From the NCBI RefSeq assembly GCF_030929615.1, contig NZ_JAVFVU010000042.1:1-63326 (forward strand): a stretch of 63,326 bases of DNA, given 5' to 3'. Every line of letters starts with the position of its first letter. The first letter of the stretch is position 1. The notes below the pieces were generated by a model. The model was given only the letters and a program-made list of their open reading frames with translations, did not search any database and had not been told where the DNA came from. Below are positions 17,723-26,802 of the stretch, piece after piece. The position numbers and the translations under genes were made by a program. This stretch comes from Dyadobacter sp. LHD-138. Lineage in GTDB: Bacteria > Bacteroidota > Bacteroidia > Cytophagales > Spirosomataceae.

Positions 17723-18070
17723 TTATTTCATGAATCCCCCTAAATCCAAACCGGGAATGTTGGGAAGAACCCCGTCGGTTGCTTTTTGCAAATGTGCTTT
17801 TATTTTGGGCTCAATATTTTCAAGCGCTTTGTTAACAGCGGCTACGATTAAATCCTGAAGCATCTCTTTGTCGTCCGGGTTAACGAGATCTTTATCAATC
17901 TCCAGTCCGATCAACGTTTTTTGTCCATTGATTGTGGCGCGTACCATGCCACCGCCTGATTCAGCAGACTCAACAATACCAGATAACTGCTCCTGCGCCT
18001 CTTTCATACGCGACTGAAGGTCTTTCATTTTACCCATGAGACCCATCATGTCTGCCATATTTCCAAACAT
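17723..18070 (-). CDS. YbaB/EbfC family nucleoid-associated protein
   Basis: A 115-residue protein with the Met-rich helical start MFGNMADMMGLMGKMKDLQS, a central beta region (VRATINGQKTLIGLEIDKDL) and a helical end with NKALENIEPKIKAHLQKAT. These are the features of the small dimeric DNA-binding YbaB/EbfC family. In many bacteria the gene is linked to recR or dnaX; here it sits between a gliding-associated protein gene and a glycosyltransferase gene on the same strand. Confidence 0.93.
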   Translation of the reverse strand: MFGNMADMMGLMGKMKDLQSRMKEAQEQLSGIVESAESGGGMVRATINGQKTLIGLEIDKDLVNPDDKEMLQDLIVAAVNKALENIEPKIKAHLQKATDGVLPNIPGLDLGGFMK

Positions 18071-18109
18071 AACCGAAAAATTATGAAGTGAATTAAAACT
18101 TAAACTAAA

Positions 18110-20041
18110 TTATTTTAAGAGCACAAAACTACCGTTTTTTTTCACGGTTTGGTCTAAATTATCAACAATTTCAACGTGCCAGGTATAGGCACCCACCGGC
18201 GCCTCCTTCCCTTTTACCTTCCCGTCCCACCCCTTTAAAATATCCCCCGAGTGAAAAACGACCTCTCCCCAGCGGTTCATTACCGACATCTTAAATGTCT
18301 TATACATGGCTGCTTTGACTTCAAAAACATCATTGTATCCATCGTCATTGGGTGAAAACGCGTCAGGAGCAAAAACGTCTGCGTCTCTTTTGTATTTGAT
18401 AATATTGGAAAAACTCTGAAAATTTCCATTTTCTGAATCGGCCCGAACCTGAAAAGTATAGTCTTTGTCGCTTTGTTTACCCAGATCGGGATGGTACTTA
18501 TTGCTAAGTTTCATCGCCTTTCCGGCGTCAGATCCCGCCGAACCTTTCTGAATCATCGTATAAGATTTTATTTCATCGGTAAAAGGTTTCTCGGTCGTCC
18601 ACGTCAATAACGGAGCCTCATTCTTCAACAAAATAGAACATATTGGCTCAGAAGGAGGTGATTTCTGTCCGCAGGCATTTTCGTAGATCAGGCGATAACA
18701 ATACGAATGATTGTCCGCTTTTACATTAAAATCTTCAAATACGGTTTCATTGTAAAGGGTGTTGACCTTCTTATAATTTGATTTTTCATCAACGCCTCTT
18801 TCAATGACGACAGCATAATTCGTTTTTGATCCTGCACCCGGCACACCCGCGGACAACCGAATCAGATCAACGGCATTTACCGTCAAATGTCCCTCGGTGA
18901 TCGGTTTGGGGGAAGACAAGCTGGTAGGCACGTTGACCGGAGCCGAAGTTGAGGTAATTGTCCTGGTTGCAGCAATGATTACATATTCATAATTATCCCC
19001 ACACTGTACGGCATCATCTTCAAAGGAAGTCGTTTTTATGTCTGCAAACGATTTTAAAAGAACACCATCTTTCATCAAACGATACTCCTGAAAATCGGTC
19101 GGGTCCGGGTATTCATTCCAGGAAATGGAATTTTTTTCATCCGCCGAGCTGCCCTTTAAAACCATGCTGGACGCTACTTCACTATCCTGTTTCCCTCCAC
19201 ACAAATCTTTCGAGGCCAGTTTAACTTTGTATACCTGAGCGCTGTTAAGACCGGCAATGCGGTAAAACTGAGCCCCGCCGGAAGTTCTTGTTCCGCCAAC
19301 GGCATAATTTGTTCCTCCGTCGCTGCTGGACATGATATCCGTTGCAATGGAAGTAAGCCCGTCGTAGGCAATTTCAAGGCTTCCGCTGCCTTTCATCTCT
19401 ACATTTTTAATCTGGATATTTTTAAGAAGGGGTTGCTGAAAGGATATACCAAGGGACAATTCGGAACCCGCCGTGCATGATTTATTTGAATTATAAAGTC
19501 CTTTTATTTTTACGACCGGTGCACTCGTTACATTGGCATAATCGTGTTCCAATTCCAGTACCCCACCTTTTTCCAGGGTCTGACTTTTACCATCCCCCCA
19601 ATTGATTTCAATTTTATCATAAGCCTGGATAATTGCATCATCATTGAAAAGCATTTTTATTTTACCTCCACCACAGGCAGTATAGCTTACATTTACCGGC
19701 CTGCTTTCAAATACCCGGACATCCTCACAGTGATAGACCTCATTTCCACCCACATTGGCACTTTGCAAAACGGTATAGTTACCGACATAATAATAAGTAA
19801 ACTGGGTAGCGTTTCTGGTTAAAGTCGGATTTTCCGTGCTTTTATCATAGCTCTGGGCATAAGAAAGAGAGGACCCATTATTGAGTTTATTGATAATTTT
19901 AACAGTTAAGGGCGCACATCCCTCGGCTGGCTGCAATTCAAAATTTCCACCACCTTTGGCGCACAATCCTTGTCCTATGACATGCCTGGGAACCATTGCT
20001 GACATCGCCAGCAACAAAACAAATAACAATGATGTTCTCAT
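18110..20041 (-). CDS. Secreted gliding-motility-associated C-terminal domain protein (T9SS type B), copy 1
   Basis: From the ATG at 20041 (residue 14 of the longest frame) the protein has 643 residues with a Sec signal (MRTSLLFVLLLAMSAMVPRH). A PKD-like domain follows (GCAPLTVKIINKL ... YYYVGNYTVLQSANVGG), then fibronectin-III-like repeats, and the T9SS type B/gliding C-terminal domain FAPDAFSPNDDGYNDVFEVK ... MSVMNRWGEVVFHSGD ... APVGAYTWHVEIVD. Such proteins are exported by the type IX system and kept on the cell surface or released. It is a paralogue of the next gene in the same order; the two differ enough to be an old duplication. Confidence 0.88.
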   Translation of the reverse strand: MRTSLLFVLLLAMSAMVPRHVIGQGLCAKGGGNFELQPAEGCAPLTVKIINKLNNGSSLSYAQSYDKSTENPTLTRNATQFTYYYVGNYTVLQSANVGGNEVYHCEDVRVFESRPVNVSYTACGGGKIKMLFNDDAIIQAYDKIEINWGDGKSQTLEKGGVLELEHDYANVTSAPVVKIKGLYNSNKSCTAGSELSLGISFQQPLLKNIQIKNVEMKGSGSLEIAYDGLTSIATDIMSSSDGGTNYAVGGTRTSGGAQFYRIAGLNSAQVYKVKLASKDLCGGKQDSEVASSMVLKGSSADEKNSISWNEYPDPTDFQEYRLMKDGVLLKSFADIKTTSFEDDAVQCGDNYEYVIIAATRTITSTSAPVNVPTSLSSPKPITEGHLTVNAVDLIRLSAGVPGAGSKTNYAVVIERGVDEKSNYKKVNTLYNETVFEDFNVKADNHSYCYRLIYENACGQKSPPSEPICSILLKNEAPLLTWTTEKPFTDEIKSYTMIQKGSAGSDAGKAMKLSNKYHPDLGKQSDKDYTFQVRADSENGNFQSFSNIIKYKRDADVFAPDAFSPNDDGYNDVFEVKAAMYKTFKMSVMNRWGEVVFHSGDILKGWDGKVKGKEAPVGAYTWHVEIVDNLDQTVKKNGSFVLLK

Positions 20042-20200
20042 AAGTGTGTACAGTATTATGACAGTGCCTGTAACAGACACTTAATATACTTTTGGTTTAC
20101 GTATACGTTTCCTGATTGAAACTGAGCCAAAGTTAAAATTTTTCAGAATTAACAGGCTCACTTTCAACTGCAAATATATTAAAATCCAGTAAACGGCTGG

Positions 20201-22138
20201 TTACCTTATCAAAAGAACCGTTCCGGTTTTGGCAAACGGCTGATCATAAACATCGACGATTTCAGTTTTATAGGTGTAATAACCCGCGGGCGCGTCTTCA
20301 CCCTTAATTTTCCCATCCCAGGATTCTGCCATGTCGCCCGATTGAAAAACCACTTGTCCCCAGCGATTGAAAACAGATATTTTAAAAGCATTAACGAAAA
20401 TGCCTTTTACTGCCAGAACATCATTATGCGAATCGCCATTGGGCGTAAACGCATCAGGTATGAGGATGACCGGTTTACGATCATAATGCACCAGATTGGA
20501 AAAACTCAGCAGATTCCCGCTTTTGGCATGCGCACGAATCTGAAACGAATAATCCGCAGTAACCAGATTATTCCGATCCAGATCGTAGGAAGTGTCCAGA
20601 CCTACAGGCAATCCCGCCGTTCCCGCATTTGCATCGGTTTGGATGACATCATACGAATCCAGCCCTTCCGTAAACGGATTTGCATCGTTCCATGTCAGAC
20701 TTGTTGGTGTTTGGCGCAATAAAATGGTACAAACCGGGTCACTGAAATCAGACTTTAACGGGCACGAATTTTCATAGCTGAACCGGTAACAATAAGAAGT
20801 ACCACTGGTATTTACCGCCTTATCTTCAAAATGAATGGCCTGGTTTTGAGCACCCGAAACCTGTTTAAAATCAGTACTTCCCTGCTCTGCTCTTTCAACA
20901 ATCAGGTTATAAGTACCTGTCAGCCCCTTTCCTTCCAGGATCACGTCGGCGGCCACCATGTTATTGGCTTCGACGGTAACACTTGCTTTGGTTATCTTTT
21001 CTGGCGCCGATGTCGTTGTTTGTACACTTTTTGGCGCAGAAAAGGAGCGTGCCAGATTTGTCAATGCAACAATCTGATAAATATATTCCTTGTCGCAATC
21101 TAAATCCTTATCCGTCCATTTTACATCATCGACGGATTGAAATGTCTTGATCACCAGATCATTGCGAAACAGGTTATAACCTGTAAATTCCGCTTTATTG
21201 GCATATTGATTCCACGACAATGCGATCTCGCCTTCCAGTGGTGTGGCTTTTAGTACCATCGTACCTACTGAACGACTATCTTTCTGACCGCCACAATTTT
21301 CCGAAACAAGCTTAATGGTATACTGATTTTCAGGATTCAACCCTTTCTCGATCGTTAAGTTACCTGGCTGTTTTTGGTTTCTGACGATATCTGTCGTTTG
21401 ATAAGTCCCGTTTTCAGCATAGAAAACTTCTGTTGACACGCCCTCCACCCCTTCATAAAGCAAAGCAATTTTACCATCCTGCTGCATTTCCACGCGCTTG
21501 ATCTGGATTGTTTCGACAGAACTTTCAGCCGTTATAGGATCCAGGATATTCACCTCGCCTGCACAGGTTACAGAAGATTCATGCCTGCCCTGAATCGATA
21601 TTTTGGGAATAGCACCTGAATAGTAACGGGTCATCACGCCATCTCCGCTTTTCCAATTGGAATTGGGCTGATTGTCTCCCCAATTCACTTCAACGTGATC
21701 GTAGGCCTTTGAAATAGCATCTTCTTCGACTGTAAGCTTCAAAATATTGTTACAGAAAACTTCAAGCGTTGCATTCACTTTTTGGCTTTCCGGGACTTTT
21801 ACCTGTTTGCATAATGAAAAACCTGTGCCATTTACGCTCCCTATTTGTAAAATTGTATACGTACCCAGTTTGTTGTAGGTATGGGTCGTTTCTAAGGGTA
21901 ATCCCACCGGTTTCGTCGTTATGTCATAATCCATGAAATACCCAACATTCTCGGCACCCACCACTTTGTTTTCCAGGGTTACAGTCAGGCTGCCACAACC
22001 GTTATACTTCTGAAGTATATCAAAAGCTCCGCCCCCCGTATCACAGTAGCCCCCCTTAACAACAGGAGCCTGCCCCAGCGCGCAAAAAGATTGAAATAAG
22101 TAAAACCCAAAAAAGAACAAAAGTAGCTGTACCCTCAT
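20201..22138 (-). CDS. Secreted gliding-motility-associated C-terminal domain protein (T9SS type B), copy 2
   Basis: From the ATG at 22138 (residue 11 of the longest frame) the protein has 645 residues with signal MRVQLLLFFFGFYLFQSFCA. Layout matches copy 1: a PKD-like region (GCGSLTVTLENKV ... THTYNKLGTYTILQIGSVNG), Fn3-like repeats (GEIALSWNQYANKAEFTGYN) and the sorting domain IPDAFTPNGDSHNDVLAVKG ... FNRWGQVVFQSGDMAESWDG ... APAGYYTYKTEIVD. Start chosen because the hydrophobic core begins directly after it. The 159-base gap to copy 1 suggests either an operon or separate promoters. Ligand unknown. Confidence 0.88.
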   Translation of the reverse strand: MRVQLLLFFFGFYLFQSFCALGQAPVVKGGYCDTGGGAFDILQKYNGCGSLTVTLENKVVGAENVGYFMDYDITTKPVGLPLETTHTYNKLGTYTILQIGSVNGTGFSLCKQVKVPESQKVNATLEVFCNNILKLTVEEDAISKAYDHVEVNWGDNQPNSNWKSGDGVMTRYYSGAIPKISIQGRHESSVTCAGEVNILDPITAESSVETIQIKRVEMQQDGKIALLYEGVEGVSTEVFYAENGTYQTTDIVRNQKQPGNLTIEKGLNPENQYTIKLVSENCGGQKDSRSVGTMVLKATPLEGEIALSWNQYANKAEFTGYNLFRNDLVIKTFQSVDDVKWTDKDLDCDKEYIYQIVALTNLARSFSAPKSVQTTTSAPEKITKASVTVEANNMVAADVILEGKGLTGTYNLIVERAEQGSTDFKQVSGAQNQAIHFEDKAVNTSGTSYCYRFSYENSCPLKSDFSDPVCTILLRQTPTSLTWNDANPFTEGLDSYDVIQTDANAGTAGLPVGLDTSYDLDRNNLVTADYSFQIRAHAKSGNLLSFSNLVHYDRKPVILIPDAFTPNGDSHNDVLAVKGIFVNAFKISVFNRWGQVVFQSGDMAESWDGKIKGEDAPAGYYTYKTEIVDVYDQPFAKTGTVLLIR

Positions 22139-22321
22139 GAAGTATGATCGAAAAGTAAATAAGGACACCTAAAACCTTGAAATGCCCCTCTTTGAAACCC
22201 ATCGGAAAATTCGATTGTTCACTTAAAGAAGGTTCAAAATTAAAACATTTCAACATTAAGACCGTACCTTTATATTCTAAAACGTGTTTTCCTGTAAAAC
22301 TATTTTTTGTCTACCCGAATA

Positions 22322-23569
22322 ATGAATAATAATAGTAATCCCATAGTATTAGATTCGATTGAAGATGCCATTGAGGCAATCAAAAACGGCCAAATGATCA
22401 TCGTCGTGGATGATGAAGATCGTGAAAACGAAGGCGATTTTATTTGCGCTGCCGAACTGGTCACGCCCGAAATAGTCAATTTCATGGCAAGAGAAGGCCG
22501 CGGATTGATTTGTGTTCCGATCACAGAAGAGCGTTGCGCCGAACTGGAACTGGATATGATGGTGGGCAATAACACGGCACTTCATGAAACAGCGTTTACC
22601 GTTTCTGTGGATTTGTTAGGCCATGGCTGCACAACCGGTATTTCTGCAAGTGACCGGGCCAAAACGATCCAGGCTTTGGTAAATCCCGAAACGCGTCCGG
22701 AAGATCTGGGCCGTCCGGGACATATTTTTCCGCTGAAAGCGAAAAAAGGCGGCGTCCTTCGTCGTACCGGGCACACGGAAGCTGCGATTGATTTCCCTCG
22801 TCTTGCCGGTTTATCACCAGCCGGTGTTTTGGTTGAGATATTGAATGAAGATGGTTCGATGGCCCGTTTGCCTCAGCTTCGTGAAATAGCCAACCGTCTG
22901 AATTTAAAACTGGTCAGCATCAAGGATCTTATCGAGTATCGTCTTCGGAAAGAATCTTTGATTAAAAGAGAAATTGGCGTGGATATGCCAACGCAGTGGG
23001 GACATTTTGACCTGATTGCCTACCGCCAGATCAATACCGGCGACTTACACCTGGCCCTGGTAAAGGGTACCTGGGAAAAGGATGAGCCTGTTTTGGTACG
23101 TGTCCATTCGTCTTGTATGACCGGCGATATCTTTGGTTCCTGCCGTTGTGACTGCGGGGCTCAGCTTCACGCGGCCATGGATTTGGTAGACAAAGCCGGA
23201 AAAGGTGTTGTCGTTTATATGAACCAGGAAGGAAGAGGCATTGGTTTGTTAAATAAACTCAAAGCTTATAAGCTTCAGGAAATGGGACGCGACACTGTGG
23301 AAGCAAACCTGGAACTGGGCTTTGCAAGCGACGAACGTGATTACGGCGTTGGCGCACAGATTCTTCGCGACCTGGATATCACCAAAATAAAACTGATTAC
23401 CAACAATCCTAAAAAACGTGCCGGACTGATCGGTTATGGCCTGGAAATTGTTGATTCCGTTTCTATTGAAATTCCTGCAAATCCATACAACGAACAATAT
23501 CTGATCACCAAGCGTGATAAGATGGGGCACAGTTTGAGTAACCTAACTTTCCCCGGAAATCAGGCATGA
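22322..23569 (+). CDS. ribBA: Bifunctional 3,4-dihydroxy-2-butanone-4-phosphate synthase / GTP cyclohydrolase II
   Basis: A riboflavin-biosynthesis fusion of about 415 residues. The N-terminal half (about 5-205) is the RibB domain with DDEDRENEGDF, ICVPITEERC, GRPGHIFPLKA and RTGHTEAAIDF; it makes the four-carbon unit from ribulose 5-phosphate. The C-terminal half (about 208-400) is the RibA domain with the zinc ligands in CMTGDIFGSCRCDCGAQLH and the GTP-binding NQEGRGIGL. ATG at 22322 is preferred over an upstream TTG. No FMN riboswitch is apparent in the 183-base leader. It overlaps the following acetyltransferase gene by ATGA, so they are translationally coupled. Confidence 0.97.
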   Translation: MNNNSNPIVLDSIEDAIEAIKNGQMIIVVDDEDRENEGDFICAAELVTPEIVNFMAREGRGLICVPITEERCAELELDMMVGNNTALHETAFTVSVDLLGHGCTTGISASDRAKTIQALVNPETRPEDLGRPGHIFPLKAKKGGVLRRTGHTEAAIDFPRLAGLSPAGVLVEILNEDGSMARLPQLREIANRLNLKLVSIKDLIEYRLRKESLIKREIGVDMPTQWGHFDLIAYRQINTGDLHLALVKGTWEKDEPVLVRVHSSCMTGDIFGSCRCDCGAQLHAAMDLVDKAGKGVVVYMNQEGRGIGLLNKLKAYKLQEMGRDTVEANLELGFASDERDYGVGAQILRDLDITKIKLITNNPKKRAGLIGYGLEIVDSVSIEIPANPYNEQYLITKRDKMGHSLSNLTFPGNQA

Positions 23570-23994
23570 CACAGGTGCAGCTTGTCGCAACAGAAACTGA
23601 CATTCTAAAATGCCGCAGCGCTATTCAGGCGCTGCGGCCTTCTTTAACGGACGCGCTGTATTTCGAAGCTGTTCAGCGAACACTGGCAGACAACCGGCAG
23701 ATTATTTTTATTGAAGATGCCGGACAAGCTGCTGCAGTGGCTGTTTTTGAAACGGGTTATAATCTGTTTCGCGGAAAATACATTTACATCGACGACCTCT
23801 CCACCCTTCCTCAGTATCGGGGAAAAGGATACGCGGGCATTTTGCTAGACTGGATCTTTGATTTTGCGCAAAAGGAGCAATACGAGCAGATTCATCTAGA
23901 TTCAGGTGTAAATGTGAACAGAACCGATGCGCACCGCCTGTATCTCAACAAACGTTTTCAGATCACCAGCCTGCATTTCGTGGCAAATGTCTGA
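23566..23994 (+). CDS. GNAT family N-acetyltransferase
   Basis: A 142-residue protein with the GNAT core: IYIDDLSTLPQYRGKGYAG provides motif A with the acetyl-CoA pyrophosphate-binding R/QxxGxG/A loop (QYRGKGYA), followed by LLDWIFDFAQ and the strand EQIHLDSGVNVNRTDAHRLY. Its start overlaps the ribBA stop by 4 bases, so the two are co-translated. There is no evidence for the acyl acceptor; the coupling does not by itself imply a riboflavin-related substrate. Confidence 0.9.
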   Translation: MTQVQLVATETDILKCRSAIQALRPSLTDALYFEAVQRTLADNRQIIFIEDAGQAAAVAVFETGYNLFRGKYIYIDDLSTLPQYRGKGYAGILLDWIFDFAQKEQYEQIHLDSGVNVNRTDAHRLYLNKRFQITSLHFVANV

Positions 23995-24104
23995 ACGGTT
24001 TGATTTTTTCAGCCCTTTGTACGAATTTTGGCGTAGGTTTTAATCTAAAAGGATTGCCCGAATTCATTCATCAACATACGGTAAACCCGGTCAAAATTAT
24101 TTTA

Positions 24105-25088
24105 ATGAATATCCATCAGGTTTTTGAAGCATTCAATTCTTTACGCGTACTGGTCATTGGCGATGTTATGCTCGACTCTTATGTTTGGGGAAAAGTAGAA
24201 CGTATTTCTCCGGAAGCACCTGTCCCGGTTGTTAATGTAAGTCACAGAGAATACCGCCTCGGTGGTGCCGGAAACGTACTTTTGAACGTACAAGCCCTGG
24301 GCGCCGAAGCCATCATCTGCTCGGTGATCGGTACGGATACTTCAGGCGATGCCTTGAAAAACAGCCTGATTGAAAAAGGGTTGAACTGTGAAGGCCTCAT
24401 CCGCAGCGAAAACAGAATCACAACGATCAAGGAACGTATTATTGCAGGATCCCAGCAGGTGGTTCGTATTGACACAGAAACGGATAAACCCGTGTCCAGT
24501 GACGAAAAAGACAAACTTGTTAACAAAGCCAAAGAACTGATTCCTTCCTGTCATGTCATTATTTTTGAAGATTACGACAAAGGGGTTCTGACAGCAGAGT
24601 CCATTGCGGAGATAACTGAATTTGCCAATTTACATAACGTACCGACGGTTGTTGACCCTAAAAAACACAATTTTCTGGCTTACAACAACGTCACGCTTTT
24701 CAAACCAAACCTGAAAGAACTCCGGGAAGGATTGAAAGTGGAATTCAATGTGGATAACCCAGCCGAATTGCAGGCGACCGTTGCGCAATTGAAGGACACT
24801 TTGGGCGCCAAAGGTGCGCTGATCACGCTTTCTGAAAGAGGTGTGTACATTGATTTCAAAGAAGAAATACATAAGCTTCCTGCCCATATCCGGCAAATCG
24901 CCGATGTTTCGGGCGCGGGCGACACGGTGATCAGCATCGCCGCATGCTGCGTAGCCCTTGGACTTCCGCCGCACTCAATCGCAGGGATTTCCAATCTGGG
25001 TGGCGGGCTCGTTTGTGAACTTGTCGGCGTTGTTCCTATTGATAAGGCACTTTTAAAAGCTGAAGCTGAAAAGGAAGGACTGATCTAG
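24105..25088 (+). CDS. rfaE1: D-glycero-beta-D-manno-heptose-7-phosphate kinase (RfaE1/HldA-like, PfkB family)
   Basis: From the ATG at 24105 the protein has 327 residues; the longer frame from 24000 adds 35 residues that do not fit the family. The start VLVIGDVMLDSYVWGKVERI SPEAP matches RfaE1/HldE N-terminal kinases, as do GGAGNVLLNVQALG, TTIKERIIAGSQQVVRID, DYDKGVLT, VDPKKHNF and the catalytic DVSGAGDTVISI. It would phosphorylate heptose 7-phosphate at C1 in ADP-heptose synthesis for LPS core. The nucleotidyltransferase half found in E. coli HldE is absent, so that step must be encoded elsewhere. Confidence 0.92.
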   Translation: MNIHQVFEAFNSLRVLVIGDVMLDSYVWGKVERISPEAPVPVVNVSHREYRLGGAGNVLLNVQALGAEAIICSVIGTDTSGDALKNSLIEKGLNCEGLIRSENRITTIKERIIAGSQQVVRIDTETDKPVSSDEKDKLVNKAKELIPSCHVIIFEDYDKGVLTAESIAEITEFANLHNVPTVVDPKKHNFLAYNNVTLFKPNLKELREGLKVEFNVDNPAELQATVAQLKDTLGAKGALITLSERGVYIDFKEEIHKLPAHIRQIADVSGAGDTVISIAACCVALGLPPHSIAGISNLGGGLVCELVGVVPIDKALLKAEAEKEGLI

Positions 25089-25106
25089 ACCTTCAAAAGG
25101 ATAAGT

Positions 25107-25148
25107 AAAAGGGATCGATAACATTTTAGCTTATCGATCCCTTTTTTT
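25107..25148. terminator. Terminator between rfaE1 and the META-domain gene
   Basis: A 15-bp stem formed by 25107-25121 and 25131-25145 around a 9-nt loop, with A4 on one side and T7 on the other. It serves the plus-strand kinase gene and may serve the convergent lipoprotein gene, whose stop it overlaps. Confidence 0.85.
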
Positions 25149-25587
25149 ATTTTTTGGTAAAGCGCATCATAGCAATATCGCCACTAATGAAATTTAACGT
25201 CGTACCGTCACTCACAGCATAGGTATTCACTTTTTTAAGGGCTTCTGTAAACACATTTTCCCCGTCCCCCTGGCACATCATTCTGGTCATCGCGTAAGGA
25301 TCTCTGAAACTGATCTTATGCCCGTCTGCATTTAACTTTCCGGAAAAGGAATTACAGCTCGTATTCCCGCTAAACCTGTTTTCCTTGACTTCAAAGGTAA
25401 TTTCAGGCTTTTTGTCGGCGTACAATTCATCGAAAGATTTTCCGGGAACCATCAGATAATTCAGGACCCAGGTGCCTTCCAGAGAAGCAACGGATGATGT
25501 GGCGGCAGGTTTTGAGCTCATTTTGCTGTTTTTACAGGATGGCAGAAAGCTCAGACAAATGAATGCAGCGATAAAGAATTTTTTCAT
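25147..25587 (-). CDS. META-domain lipoprotein (HslJ-like)
   Basis: A 146-residue protein with a lipoprotein signal (MKKFFIAAFICLSFLPSC, Cys18) and one META domain: LEGTWVLNYL, FSGNTSCNSFSGKLNADG, AMTRMMCQGDGENVFTEAL. The paired cysteines in SCNSF and MMCQG are usual for the family. META/HslJ proteins are extracytoplasmic, linked to heat shock or novobiocin tolerance in E. coli; the role here is unknown. It lies 99 bases downstream of the barrel protein gene on the same strand. Confidence 0.9.
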   Translation of the reverse strand: MKKFFIAAFICLSFLPSCKNSKMSSKPAATSSVASLEGTWVLNYLMVPGKSFDELYADKKPEITFEVKENRFSGNTSCNSFSGKLNADGHKISFRDPYAMTRMMCQGDGENVFTEALKKVNTYAVSDGTTLNFISGDIAMMRFTKK

Positions 25588-25686
25588 ACGTTTTTGTGAT
25601 AAAGTGTTTGTCCGATGGTCGATCTAATCTCTAATCCAGTATTTCGGTTAAATAAATATAGATAAATTACGACTGGCAGACAAAAA

Positions 25687-26673
25687 TCACCAGTTAATTC
25701 CGCCTCCGCCAATGCCCATCTTATGTGTAAATCTGCTGGACAATTTCGACCGGCTTGTGATGTACCGGATGCTGGCACCGATGTATGGCGTTGTTCCCGG
25801 CGTGTACGCGGTGAGCGTTTCCCTCGCACTGTTAAAAGTTTTCAACTGGCGGAACGTTGTGACGCCTGCTTCCAGAGAGATATTAATCGCTGTAAACAAG
25901 TGTGCATTCGCAGAAACGCCCATTTTTATCTGCCGGTAATTTTCCCTTCTTAACATTTTTTCCTCCGGCGTCTGAATCTGGAACCCGCCGCTGTAACCAT
26001 TTAAACCGGCCATCATATCTACATTAAACCATTTTGTGGTGCGGTAATTGACATTGGCCATAAAGGGCAGCAATGCAGAAACTCGCCAGTCTTTTCCAAA
26101 CCGCTTGTTGACACCGAATACCGGCACGAAGCGCAGTTTCTGATTGTAGGCTAAAACGGAGCCGTACATAATTTGCGTATGCAATCCCAGAATATGCATA
26201 CGGGCCGCGCCTCCCCAGAAAAATGGCTGCGGCGTAAAAAACGTTTCGTTACTTTCCGTCATGCCCAGCCCCCCGCCATAAACCCAAAGCCTGTCTTTGA
26301 TACTGGCCTGCAATCTGATCACACCCAATGAGAGTGTTTTATAACCATTACTGGGAATATTCTTCCCGTCAAAGGTTGGTTGTATTTGCGTAAACTGGGT
26401 TAATAAAACCGTGTGTACGGCCCGCAAATCAAACTTTTTTCTCAGACTATAACCCAGCTGGACTTCGCTCTGAATCGGGATGATGCCGAAAAATCCGCTC
26501 CTGGTCACGCCATAATCTTTCCCGGTTCCCTTACCAAGATTTGACGGCACATTGTAATCGGCCTTTAAAGTTAAATTGGGATAAAAAAGTCGGCTCAACG
26601 CAAAATGTTGGGCCTCAACCGAAGAAACGGCCGAAAAAAGTAAGCCAAAAAATAAATGTCCGGAAATTTTCAT
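25687..26673 (-). CDS. DUF6268-like outer-membrane beta-barrel protein
   Basis: A 328-residue protein with a signal peptide ending near SSVEAQ (about residue 21). The remainder alternates hydrophobic and polar residues with aromatic belts, as in beta-barrels: SEVQLGYSLRKKFDLRAVHT, IKDRLWVYGGGLGMTES, ARMHILGLHTQIMYGSVLAY, LSSRFTHKMGIGGGGINW. I associate it with the DUF6268 family of Bacteroidota outer-membrane proteins, by general resemblance. No cargo or substrate can be deduced. It is divergent from the DUF4153 gene. Confidence 0.75.
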   Translation of the reverse strand: MKISGHLFFGLLFSAVSSVEAQHFALSRLFYPNLTLKADYNVPSNLGKGTGKDYGVTRSGFFGIIPIQSEVQLGYSLRKKFDLRAVHTVLLTQFTQIQPTFDGKNIPSNGYKTLSLGVIRLQASIKDRLWVYGGGLGMTESNETFFTPQPFFWGGAARMHILGLHTQIMYGSVLAYNQKLRFVPVFGVNKRFGKDWRVSALLPFMANVNYRTTKWFNVDMMAGLNGYSGGFQIQTPEEKMLRRENYRQIKMGVSANAHLFTAINISLEAGVTTFRQLKTFNSARETLTAYTPGTTPYIGASIRYITSRSKLSSRFTHKMGIGGGGINW

Positions 26674-26802
26674 GCAAGGATTCGGGGTGTGATTGTCGGC
26701 AAATAACGAGAAAAGGGTTTGGGTATTGTACGGTGTTATTTAGGCGATAGTGTAATTAAAAGTTTGTTTATTTACATTATCACTAAACCCTCATACATTA
26801 AC

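Noticed and set aside
22139..22321. FMN riboswitch before ribBA
   Set aside because: The 183-base leader lacks recognisable RFN-element conserved segments; no riboswitch is supported.
24000..24104. 35-codon N-terminal extension of the heptose kinase
   Set aside because: The extra residues do not fit the family; the conserved start begins at ATG 24105.
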